Below are positions 50,649 through 57,721 of a stretch of DNA of 64,000 nucleotides, one piece after another. The notes under the pieces are model-generated. The model was not told the origin of the DNA, did not search any database, and saw only the letters and a list, made by a program, of their open reading frames with translations. The number at the start of each line of letters is the position of its first letter. Position 1 is the stretch's first letter. Where the stretch lies: the NCBI GenBank assembly GCA_036379955.1, contig DASVFR010000056.1:1-64000 (forward strand), given 5' to 3'. Origin of the DNA: VRUE01 sp036379955. GTDB lineage: Bacteria > Actinomycetota > Thermoleophilia > Solirubrobacterales > 70-9. The position numbers were made by a program, and so were the translations under genes.

Positions 50649-52076
50649 CTAGAAACCTAGCACGCCGGGAGCCATCGCGGCGCTCGGGGCGGGCAACCAC
50701 GGCTCGTGCCACTGGCAGATGCCGCGCGTCAGCCTCTCCGCTTCCTTCGGGCCCCAGGTGCCGGGCTCGTAGGGATGCACCGGTCCCGGCTCGTCGAGCA
50801 ACGGCTGCACGATCCGCCAGGTCTCCTCGACCGTGTCCTGGCGGGTGAAGAGCTGGTGACGGCCGGCGATCGCGTCTCCCAGCAGCCGCTCGTAGGGCTC
50901 GGGCTCCTCGCCGGGAACCTTCTCGAAGAGCACCTCGAGGTCGGCCGGCTCGAAGGCCTCTTCTCCCGCCTGCTTTGCGAACAGGCGCATGCAGGCTCCG
51001 GGCGCAGGCTCGATCCGGACCGTCATCCGGTTGGGGTCGGGGTGGTGGTTCGAGCCGCCGACGCCGAGCGGTGGCGGCCGCTTGAAGACGACGCTCACCT
51101 CGCTCGACTTCACCGGCATCCGCTTGCCGGTGCGGATGAAGAAGGGGACGCCGCTCCAGCGCCAGTTGTCGACCGCCAGCTCGACCGCGGCGAAGGTCTC
51201 GGTGGTCGAGTCCGGGGCCACGTCCTTGACGTCGCGGAATCCCTCGTACTGACCGCGCACGTAGCGCTTCGGGTCGGCGGTGCGCACCGCCTTGAAGAAT
51301 TCGAGCTTCTTGTCGCGCACCGAGTCATGGTGGTTGCCCGTCGGCGGGCCCATGCCGACGAGCGCCAGCACTTGCAGGGCGTGGTTCTGGATCACGTCGC
51401 GCATCGCCCCGACCGCGTCGTAGAAGCGACCCCGGTCGTCGACCCCGAAGTCCTCGGCGATCGTCATCTGCACGTGGGAGACGTGCTGGCGGTTCCAGAC
51501 CGGCTCGAGCACCGCGTTGGCGAAGCGCAGGTAGGTGATGTCCATCACCGGCTCCTTGCCCAGGTAGTGGTCGATGCGCAGGATCTGCTCCTCGCCGAGC
51601 ACCTCGCAGAGTTCCGCGTTGAGCGCTCGCGCCGAGGCGAGGTCGTGACCGAAGGGCTTCTCGATCACGACGTGGGCGTTTTCGGTGAGGCCGGCGTTGC
51701 CGAGCCCGCGCACGACCGTGGCGAAGAGCGAGGGCGGGATCTCCAGGTAGAAGACCGGGCGCTCCGCCTTGCCGACGGCGTCGCTGACTCGGGCGAAGGT
51801 GTCGCTATCTCCGTAGTCGCCCTGTACGTAGGAGATGCGGCCGAGCAGCCGCTCGAGGACGTTCTCGTCGGGCTCCTTCACCGTCGCCTCGATCGCGTCG
51901 CGCCCGTGCTGGCGCAGCTGCTCGGTCGTCAACTCGTCGATCGCCACGCCGACGATCGGGCAGTCGAGCATGTCGCGCCGCTCGAGCCGGTAGAGCGCCC
52001 GGAACGTCATCTTCTTGGCGAGGTCGCCGCTGATGCCGAAGATGACGAGGACGTCGGCGGGTAGGGTGGTGGGCAT
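50649..52076 (-). CDS. zwf: Glucose-6-phosphate dehydrogenase
   Basis: 475 residues. Oxidises glucose 6-phosphate to 6-phosphogluconolactone with NADP+. VLVIFGISGDLAKKM is the cofactor loop, RIDHYLGKE the substrate motif with the catalytic-site His-Tyr pair, FFIRTGKRMP another conserved block, and the C-terminus is complete. The natural start ATG (52076-52074) overlaps the ATG of the divergent gnd gene (52075-52077) in one CATG; an in-frame ATG at 52118 would overlap it even more. Confidence 0.95.
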   Translation of the reverse strand: MPTTLPADVLVIFGISGDLAKKMTFRALYRLERRDMLDCPIVGVAIDELTTEQLRQHGRDAIEATVKEPDENVLERLLGRISYVQGDYGDSDTFARVSDAVGKAERPVFYLEIPPSLFATVVRGLGNAGLTENAHVVIEKPFGHDLASARALNAELCEVLGEEQILRIDHYLGKEPVMDITYLRFANAVLEPVWNRQHVSHVQMTIAEDFGVDDRGRFYDAVGAMRDVIQNHALQVLALVGMGPPTGNHHDSVRDKKLEFFKAVRTADPKRYVRGQYEGFRDVKDVAPDSTTETFAAVELAVDNWRWSGVPFFIRTGKRMPVKSSEVSVVFKRPPPLGVGGSNHHPDPNRMTVRIEPAPGACMRLFAKQAGEEAFEPADLEVLFEKVPGEEPEPYERLLGDAIAGRHQLFTRQDTVEETWRIVQPLLDEPGPVHPYEPGTWGPKEAERLTRGICQWHEPWLPAPSAAMAPGVLGF

Positions 52077-53091
52077 GGAGCTGGGAATAGTAGGGCTCGG
52101 CCGGATGGGCGCCAACATGGCCCGCCGCCTGATGCGTGACGGTCACCGGATCGTCGCCTACGACGTCAACCCGGACGCGGTGGCCGCGCTGTCCGGCGAG
52201 GGCGCCGAGGGTGCCTCCTCGCCGGCGGATCTGGCCGCGAAGCTGAGCGCGCCGCGCTCGGTCTGGGTCATGGTCCCGGCGGGGGAGATAACCGAGCGCA
52301 CGATCTTCGACGTCGCCACGGTCCTGGAGGAGGGCGACGCGATCGTCGACGGCGGCAATTCCTACTATCGCGACGACATCCGCCGCGCCGAGAAGCTGCG
52401 CGAGCAGGGGATCGACTTCGTCGACTGCGGGACCAGCGGCGGCGTCTTCGGCCTCGAGCGCGGCTACTGCTTGATGATCGGCGGGCCCGACGGGGCGGTC
52501 GAGCGCCTTGACCCGATCTTCGCCTCGCTGGCGCCCGGCGTCGAGTCGGCCGAGCGCACCCCCGGCCGCTCCGGCGACCCCTCGCCCTCCGAGAACGGCT
52601 ACCTGCACTGCGGCCCGAACGGGGCCGGGCACTTCGTGAAGATGGTCCACAACGGGATCGAGTACGGCGTGATGGCCGCCTACGCCGAGGGCCTCAACAT
52701 CCTCGAGAACGCCAACGCCGGCAAGGTGCAGCGCGAGGCCGACGCCGAGACGGCGCCGCTCGAGCAGCCCGAGTACTACCAGTACGACATCGACCTGCCC
52801 GAGGTGACGGAGGTCTGGCGCCGGGGCAGCGTGATCGGCTCCTGGCTGCTCGACCTGACCGCGGCGGCGATGCAGGAATCGGCCGACCTCTCCGAGTTTG
52901 CCGGCCGCGTCTCGGACTCCGGGGAGGGCCGCTGGACCTCGATCGCGGCGATCGACGAGGGCGTGCCGGCGCCCGTCCTCACCACCGCGCTCTACGAGCG
53001 CTTCGCCTCGCGCGGCCTCGACGACTTTGCCGACAAGGTGCTCTCGGCGATGCGCAAGCAGTTCGGCGGCCACGACGAGAAGCCGTCCTAG
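52075..53091 (+). CDS. gnd: 6-phosphogluconate dehydrogenase, decarboxylating (short type)
   Basis: 338 residues, the short actinobacterial/YqeC-like form. The N-terminal Rossmann loop is ELGIVGLGRMGANMARRLMR, DGGNSYYRDD and DCGTSGGVFGLERGYCLMIG follow, and HCGPNGAGHFVKMVHNGIEY contains the catalytic Lys and the Asn of the family. Produces ribulose 5-phosphate and CO2, usually with NAD+ in this short form. Its start codon overlaps that of zwf; pgl follows 10 bp downstream. Confidence 0.95.
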   Translation: MELGIVGLGRMGANMARRLMRDGHRIVAYDVNPDAVAALSGEGAEGASSPADLAAKLSAPRSVWVMVPAGEITERTIFDVATVLEEGDAIVDGGNSYYRDDIRRAEKLREQGIDFVDCGTSGGVFGLERGYCLMIGGPDGAVERLDPIFASLAPGVESAERTPGRSGDPSPSENGYLHCGPNGAGHFVKMVHNGIEYGVMAAYAEGLNILENANAGKVQREADAETAPLEQPEYYQYDIDLPEVTEVWRRGSVIGSWLLDLTAAAMQESADLSEFAGRVSDSGEGRWTSIAAIDEGVPAPVLTTALYERFASRGLDDFADKVLSAMRKQFGGHDEKPS

Positions 53092-53101
53092 GGGAGCGCC
53101 G

Positions 53102-53773
53102 GTGGGAATCGAGCTCGAGGTGCTGGCCGACGAGAAGGCGGCGGCGCGCCGTGCCGCCGAGCTGATCGCCGCCGCCGGGGCGGCCGCCGACGCCGAGCGC
53201 GGCGCCTTCGCCTGGGCGATGAGCGGCGGCCGCAGCCCCTGGGCGATGCTGGCGCTCCTCGGCGACGACGACTCGATGCCGTGGGAGCGAACCGAGATGT
53301 TCCAGGTCGACGAGCGGATGGCCTCCCCGGGCAGCGAGGACCGCAACCTCACCCACATGGTCCTCTCGCTTTCCCTCGATCACCAAGCGGCGCTGCGACC
53401 GATGCCGGTCACCCAGCGCGATCTCGAGGGAGCGGCGAGGGAGTACGAAGCTTCGCTGCCAGAGCGCCTCGACTGCGTCCACCTCGGCCTCGGCCCCGAC
53501 GGGCACACCGCCTCGCTCGTCCCCGGCGACCCCGTGCTCGAGGTCGGCGACCGCCGCGTCGCCCTCACCGAGACCGCCTACCAGGGCCACCGCCGGATGA
53601 CGCTCACCTACCCGGCCCTCGCCGCGGCGCGCCGGATCGTCTGGCTCGTCACCGGCGCCGACAAGCGCGACGCCCTCGCCAAGCTACTCGCCGGCGACCC
53701 GTCGATCCCGGCCGGCCGGGTCGAGAACGAGGCGATGGTCGTGGTCGCCGACGCGGCTGCGGCTGCGTCTTAG
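53102..53773 (+). CDS. pgl: 6-phosphogluconolactonase
   Basis: 223 residues of the NagB/DevB fold. AMSGGRSPWAMLALL is the phosphate loop, FQVDERMASPGSEDRNLTHM the conserved block, and LGLGPDGHTASLVPGD carries the catalytic His. Hydrolyses 6-phosphogluconolactone, linking zwf and gnd. GTG start at 53102, close behind gnd, so co-transcribed with it. Confidence 0.94.
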   Translation: MGIELEVLADEKAAARRAAELIAAAGAAADAERGAFAWAMSGGRSPWAMLALLGDDDSMPWERTEMFQVDERMASPGSEDRNLTHMVLSLSLDHQAALRPMPVTQRDLEGAAREYEASLPERLDCVHLGLGPDGHTASLVPGDPVLEVGDRRVALTETAYQGHRRMTLTYPALAAARRIVWLVTGADKRDALAKLLAGDPSIPAGRVENEAMVVVADAAAAAS

Positions 53774-53857
53774 GCCAACCAAAGGGGGAGAGTTTCCGCT
53801 GCCGAGCCCTTAGGAGGGCATGGCGACGGCACGCGCTCAACTTTCAGTATTGCCAGC

Positions 53858-53867
53858 AGTATATACT
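53858..53867. promoter_or_regulatory. Palindrome/-10 region of the vapBC operon
   Basis: AGTATATACT is a perfect 10-bp palindrome containing a -10-like TATACT that ends 6 nt before the vapB ATG at 53874, suggesting a leaderless transcript covered by an autoregulatory operator. Confidence 0.45.
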
Positions 53868-53873
53868 CACCCA

Positions 53874-54110
53874 ATGGCAAAGGTCATGATCTCGATCCCC
53901 GACGCCCTGCTCGGCGCCCTCGACGCCGAGGTCTCGCGTCGCAACACCACCCGCAGCGCCCTGCTCCAGGACGCGGCCCGGCGCGAGCTCGGCCTCCTGC
54001 GCCGCGACCGCGCCGCGCTGCTCGCCGAGCTCGACGCCCTCAGCGCCACCTGGTCGGGCCCCGTCGACGCCGCCGCCCTGATCCACGCCGATCGCCGCCG
54101 CGACGCGTGA
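53874..54110 (+). CDS. vapB: Ribbon-helix-helix antitoxin (VapB-like)
   Basis: 78 residues. MAKVMISIPDALLGALDAEV is a classic RHH strand-helix start, NTTRSALLQDAARREL the second helix, and the C-terminal tail (SATWSGPVDAAALIHADRRR) probably wraps the toxin. An upstream ATG at 53820 with AGGAGG is in frame, but it would place the palindrome inside the coding region. The stop overlaps the vapC start (GTGA). Confidence 0.85.
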   Translation: MAKVMISIPDALLGALDAEVSRRNTTRSALLQDAARRELGLLRRDRAALLAELDALSATWSGPVDAAALIHADRRRDA

Positions 54111-54526
54111 GCTCCCAGGCCGGCGCCTGGCTGGTCGACGCCAGCGTCGCGGTGAAGTGGTTTCTCCCGGTCGCTCGCGAGCCCGACGGCGAGCTGGCGA
54201 GGACCGCGATCGGCCGCCTGGCGATGCGGACGACGGCGCTCGCGATGCACGAGGTCGGCAACGTCCTCACGATCCACTCGGGGTGGCCGGTGGAGCGGAT
54301 CGCCTCGGCCCTGGGCCTGCTCGGTGAGATCTGCGGCGACCCCTTCGAGCTGCGCCCCGAGGACCATCGAGTGGCCGCCGAGCTGGCCCTCGGCCACCAC
54401 CTCACCTTCTACGACGCCTCCTACGCGGCGATCGCCCGTCGCACCGGCCGCCGCCTGCTCTCGGCCGACTCCGACCTGCTCGACGCCCGCTTGGCCGCGA
54501 GCCTCACGACGGCGCTTCGGACGTGA
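54107..54526 (+). CDS. vapC: VapC-type PIN-domain ribonuclease toxin
   Basis: 139 residues. The acidic PIN residues are in place: WLVDASVAVKWF, MHEVGNVLT, LTFYDASYAAIARRTG and LLSADSDLLDARL. Mg-dependent RNase inhibited by the upstream antitoxin. The GTG start overlaps the vapB stop by 4 bp; the 3' end overlaps the convergent nucleotidyltransferase gene by 23 bp. Confidence 0.92.
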   Translation: MSSQAGAWLVDASVAVKWFLPVAREPDGELARTAIGRLAMRTTALAMHEVGNVLTIHSGWPVERIASALGLLGEICGDPFELRPEDHRVAAELALGHHLTFYDASYAAIARRTGRRLLSADSDLLDARLAASLTTALRT

Positions 54527-55088
54527 GTTCCCGCAGCCGCTGGACTCGCTGGTCGCCCTCGCCGACCATTCGTTTCAGCCAGCCTTCGATCTCGCCGACG
54601 TCGAGCTCGTCCGTCGCATAGAGCATCTGCTCGATGTCGAGCCAATCCTTGCGCCGGTCGAACATCGCCTTGCAGACAGCGAGATGCTCCGGGCTGAGGA
54701 TCGAGACGGTGACGCCGCCGAAGGGGACCCGGCGAGCCTGCTTTCGCATCACGTCGTGGATCGGGTCGTAGGAGAAGAAGAGGTCGATGGCGTTGTCTCC
54801 CCACCAAAGCCGGCACTGTCCGTCGCGTTCGAGGGCCACGGGGTCCAAGGACTCGGTGCTCACGCCAAGTGCCTCCAGCTCCTCGATTGCCTCCCGCCAG
54901 CGCGCCGTCGGCAGAAAGACGTTGACGTCGATGTCGATCGTCGCTCGCGGCTCGGCGTAGTAGGCGAGGGCGAGGGCCCCGCCGAGCGCGTAGGGGACCT
55001 TCGCCTCGGTCAGGGCTTCGTGGATGACGATGACCTTCTCGGGGAGCGACGGCTCGCCGTCGAGCCTCGGTGGTGCGGGGTCTCTCAT
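54504..55088 (-). CDS. Nucleotidyltransferase of AbiEii/MNT type (putative toxin)
   Basis: 194 residues. The polymerase-beta-like core YALGGALALAYYAEPRATID, followed by IDVNVFL, gives the GG and DxD-type catalytic signature, with a third acidic residue likely in NAIDLFFSYD. LSPEHLAVCKAMFDRRKDWL is the typical C-terminal segment of AbiEii-like or DUF6036 proteins. Such enzymes add nucleotides to tRNA or proteins and act as toxins. It overlaps its upstream partner by 4 bp. Confidence 0.82.
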   Translation of the reverse strand: MRDPAPPRLDGEPSLPEKVIVIHEALTEAKVPYALGGALALAYYAEPRATIDIDVNVFLPTARWREAIEELEALGVSTESLDPVALERDGQCRLWWGDNAIDLFFSYDPIHDVMRKQARRVPFGGVTVSILSPEHLAVCKAMFDRRKDWLDIEQMLYATDELDVGEIEGWLKRMVGEGDQRVQRLRELTSEAPS

Positions 55089-55585
55089 GGGCCCGTCGAA
55101 TCGAGGCGGGGGAATTCGAGAGGCTTGCCTCGGCGCCGGCCGGATGGAAGGGCGTCGGCGAGCAGCAGGAGCTCGAGAAGTGCGCGCCCCCGCTCCTCCG
55201 CGGTCGCGGCCATCCAGGTCGAGACCGCACGTGCCGCCTCGTTGCGCGGCGATGGATCGCGGCTCTCCCGATAGCCCCGCTCGAGCATTTCGATCAGGAT
55301 CTGTCGCAGGGTTGGGTCCAGGCGCCTCCCTTTGGCCAGCTCGGCGATCAGCTCGCGAGCCGCCTGCTCGATTGGTGGGCGGGCCACCGGCGCCCCCGCC
55401 CGCCGCGCCGCCCGCCGCAACTCCTCTGCGCTGGGCGGGTCGGCGGCCCTCTCACGCGCTTTTCCAATCACCTCGTCGGTTAGCTCGCGGAAGCTCGCAA
55501 GCGTCCGACTGCGCGGCCCGCGCGGCGAGCTATGCGACTCCCGTACCTCGAAACTTCCCTTCCGCGTAGGGACGACGAAAGCCAT
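55085..55585 (-). CDS. Putative partner/antitoxin of the nucleotidyltransferase
   Basis: 166 residues, basic, mostly helical, with no domain I recognise. The start is MAFVVPTRKGSFEVRESHSS, then TLASFRELTDEVIGKARERA and AARAVSTWMAATAEERGRAL. Position (first gene, 4-bp overlap with the toxin-like gene) and a palindrome covering its start codon suggest an autorepressing antitoxin. The function is inferred from context only. Confidence 0.6.
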   Translation of the reverse strand: MAFVVPTRKGSFEVRESHSSPRGPRSRTLASFRELTDEVIGKARERAADPPSAEELRRAARRAGAPVARPPIEQAARELIAELAKGRRLDPTLRQILIEMLERGYRESRDPSPRNEAARAVSTWMAATAEERGRALLELLLLADALPSGRRRGKPLEFPRLDSTGP

Positions 55586-55607
55586 AGTGGTACAAATGTA
55601 CCACTAT
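55584..55607 (-). promoter_or_regulatory. 24-bp palindromic operator covering the start of the TA-like pair
   Basis: ATAGTGGTACA and TGTACCACTAT flank AA: an 11-bp perfect inverted repeat. It includes part of the ATG of the 166-residue gene (55585-55583), so a bound repressor would block both transcription and translation start. It ends 1 bp before the flavin oxidase stop codon. Confidence 0.75.
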
Positions 55608-55608
55608 T

Positions 55609-56976
55609 CTACGCCGTCTCCAGAGAAACCCCGTGGTTGGCGACGATCCGGCCTTGGGGGTCGTAGCGGCGCTTGACGTCGGCGAGGCGGGTGCAGACGT
55701 CGGGGGGCAGGATCGCCTCGACGTCGCAGGGACGCTCGGTGAAGTTGTAATAGGAGCCGGAGGCGGCCCAGGGCCGCATCGTCTCCTCGATCTTCGCCAG
55801 GTGCGCCGGGATCGCCTCGCCCAGCTCCGGCGTCATCGGCAGGCCGACGCTGTACATGACCCAGCCGGCGTCGAGGTGGGAGAGAGCGCCGGCGTCCTCG
55901 GCGGGGCGGCCGAGCGCGCCGCCGAGCTGGCGGATCTCGCTGAGCAGCAGCGGCGAGCCCGAGTCGGGCCCGGCGAGGTCGACGAAGACATCGATCGCCT
56001 CGTCTGGCAGGTCGGCGAGCGTCATCCCCTCGCCGATCCCTGGCACCGGGTTCTCGGGGTCCATGTGGATGTGGCTCAGCCCCGCGGTCGGCATCTGGGC
56101 GAAGGTGTCCATCATCGGCTCGGCGATCTCGTACAGCGGCGCGAACGCCGCTCGGCCCGCCTCCTCGTCGCCGACGCGGGCGCCGTCGATCGTCAGCAGC
56201 GGGGTGCCGCGCAGCGGCTCGGGGACGTCGGGGATTGGGGGCGGGGTGACGAAGCGCACCACCGAGGTCACCTCCTCGCCGACGGTGGCCGTCCAATCGC
56301 GGTAGGCGCGGACCGCCTCGGCGCCGACCGCGGCGGGGAAGAGGAGGGCGCCGCCGTAGGCCTCGGCGAAGGGCAGCAGCTCGAAGTGCAGGGCGACGAC
56401 GATCGCGCTGCCGCCCCCGCCGCCGCGCAGCGCCCAGAAGAGGTCGGGGTCGTTCTCGGCGTCGACGGTGCGGGGCTCTCCGTCGGCGGTGACCAGCTCG
56501 ATCGCCCGCACCCGGTTGCAGGCGAAGCCGTGCTTGCGCCCGAACCAGCTGAGCCCGCCGCCGAGCGTGAATCCGATCGCGCCGACGTCGGGCGAGGAGC
56601 CCGGCATCGAGGCCAAGCCGTGCTCGTTCGCGGCCTGGCCGAGCTCGGCCGAGAGCACGCCGGCCTCGACCCGCGCGATCCGGGTGCCGCGGTCGACCTC
56701 GATCCCCCGCATGCGCTCGGTCTTGATCAGGATCGCGCCCTCGAGCGACCCGGCCAGCGCCGCCGCGCCGTGGCCGGTGCCCTGGCCCGCGACCCGCAGG
56801 TCGTTCTCGGCTGCAAAGCGAACGGCCGCTGCAATGTCCTCGTCGCTCTCGACGAGGGCGACCGCCTCGGGCCGCTGGTCGGCGATCAAGTTCCAGGCGG
56901 CGCGCGCCTCGTCCCAATCGGGGTCGCTCGGGGTGGCGACGCGGCCGGCGATGGACAGTTCGGTGAAGTCGCTCAT
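55609..56976 (-). CDS. FAD-binding oxidoreductase, berberine-bridge-enzyme-like
   Basis: 455 residues. The PCMH FAD domain has VAGQGTGHGAAAL, whose His is the usual covalent flavin site, and TLGGGLSWFGRKHGFACNRV. The C-terminal BBE segment is recognisable (GSYYNFTER ... RLADVKRRYDPQGRIVANHG). Oxidises alcohols, sugars or alkaloid-like substrates with oxygen; no substrate can be assigned. The second covalent-flavin Cys of bicovalent enzymes is not evident. It lies 18 bp after rpiA on the same strand, so they may be co-transcribed. Confidence 0.9.
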   Translation of the reverse strand: MSDFTELSIAGRVATPSDPDWDEARAAWNLIADQRPEAVALVESDEDIAAAVRFAAENDLRVAGQGTGHGAAALAGSLEGAILIKTERMRGIEVDRGTRIARVEAGVLSAELGQAANEHGLASMPGSSPDVGAIGFTLGGGLSWFGRKHGFACNRVRAIELVTADGEPRTVDAENDPDLFWALRGGGGGSAIVVALHFELLPFAEAYGGALLFPAAVGAEAVRAYRDWTATVGEEVTSVVRFVTPPPIPDVPEPLRGTPLLTIDGARVGDEEAGRAAFAPLYEIAEPMMDTFAQMPTAGLSHIHMDPENPVPGIGEGMTLADLPDEAIDVFVDLAGPDSGSPLLLSEIRQLGGALGRPAEDAGALSHLDAGWVMYSVGLPMTPELGEAIPAHLAKIEETMRPWAASGSYYNFTERPCDVEAILPPDVCTRLADVKRRYDPQGRIVANHGVSLETA

Positions 56977-56994
56977 GGGGTCTCCTTTTCGAGC

Positions 56995-57645
56995 TCAGTC
57001 GAAGATCGATCGTTCAACCGCGCCTCCGGCCCCCACCAGCAGCTCGCTCACCATATCCGGGGGGAAGAGGCCGTGGGCGGCGACGCCGGGATCGGCCTCG
57101 AGCCGCGCCGCGAGCGCGGCTGGGTCGCCGACCTCGCTGCGGTAGTCGGCAATCACGCCGTCGTCGGGGCTGCGGGGCGCCTCGCGCAGCTCGACCTCGG
57201 GCCCGAGCCGGGCCAGGGTGGAGCGCAGGCCGAAGGCGAAGAGCTCGAGCGGCACCGGCCCGCTCAGCTGCTCGACCGGCTTGCTCGAGTCGGCGATGAC
57301 GACGAAGCGCTCGGCCGCTGCGGCGACGATCTTCTCGCGCAGGTGGGCGCCGCCGCCGCCCTTGATCAGCCAGCCGTCGGCCGTCACCTGATCGGTGCCG
57401 TCGATCGCGATGTCGAGCCGCTCCAGCGAGCTGAACTCCTCGACCGGGATGCCAAGCGAGCGCGCCTGTTCCTCGGTAGCGACCGAGGTCGCGACGCAGC
57501 GGATCCCGCTTAGGCCCCGCGCGGCGAGCGCTGGCAGCAGGAAGGCGACCGTCGACCCGGTGCCGAGCCCGACCGTCATCCCGTCCTCGACCAGCTCCGC
57601 CGCCGCCTCCGCGGCAAGCCTCTTCTCGGCGTCGGCATCCCCCAC
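56995..57645 (-). CDS. rpiA: Ribose-5-phosphate isomerase A
   Basis: 216 residues. GLGTGSTVAFLLPAL, DIAIDGTDQV, LIKGGGGAHLREKIVA (catalytic Glu/Lys region) and VIADSSKPV are RpiA hallmarks. Interconverts ribose and ribulose 5-phosphates. The start is the GTG at 57645; the frame continues to 57765 across the divergent tkt start. Divergent from tkt with 76 bp between. Confidence 0.94.
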   Translation of the reverse strand: MGDADAEKRLAAEAAAELVEDGMTVGLGTGSTVAFLLPALAARGLSGIRCVATSVATEEQARSLGIPVEEFSSLERLDIAIDGTDQVTADGWLIKGGGGAHLREKIVAAAAERFVVIADSSKPVEQLSGPVPLELFAFGLRSTLARLGPEVELREAPRSPDDGVIADYRSEVGDPAALAARLEADPGVAAHGLFPPDMVSELLVGAGGAVERSIFD

Positions 57646-57721
57646 GGCGCCGCACTCTATCCAGCGCCGAAAGCACCCTGGCCCGTCGGCGGAGCGGGCA
57701 CGACTCCCATAGGATCGATGC

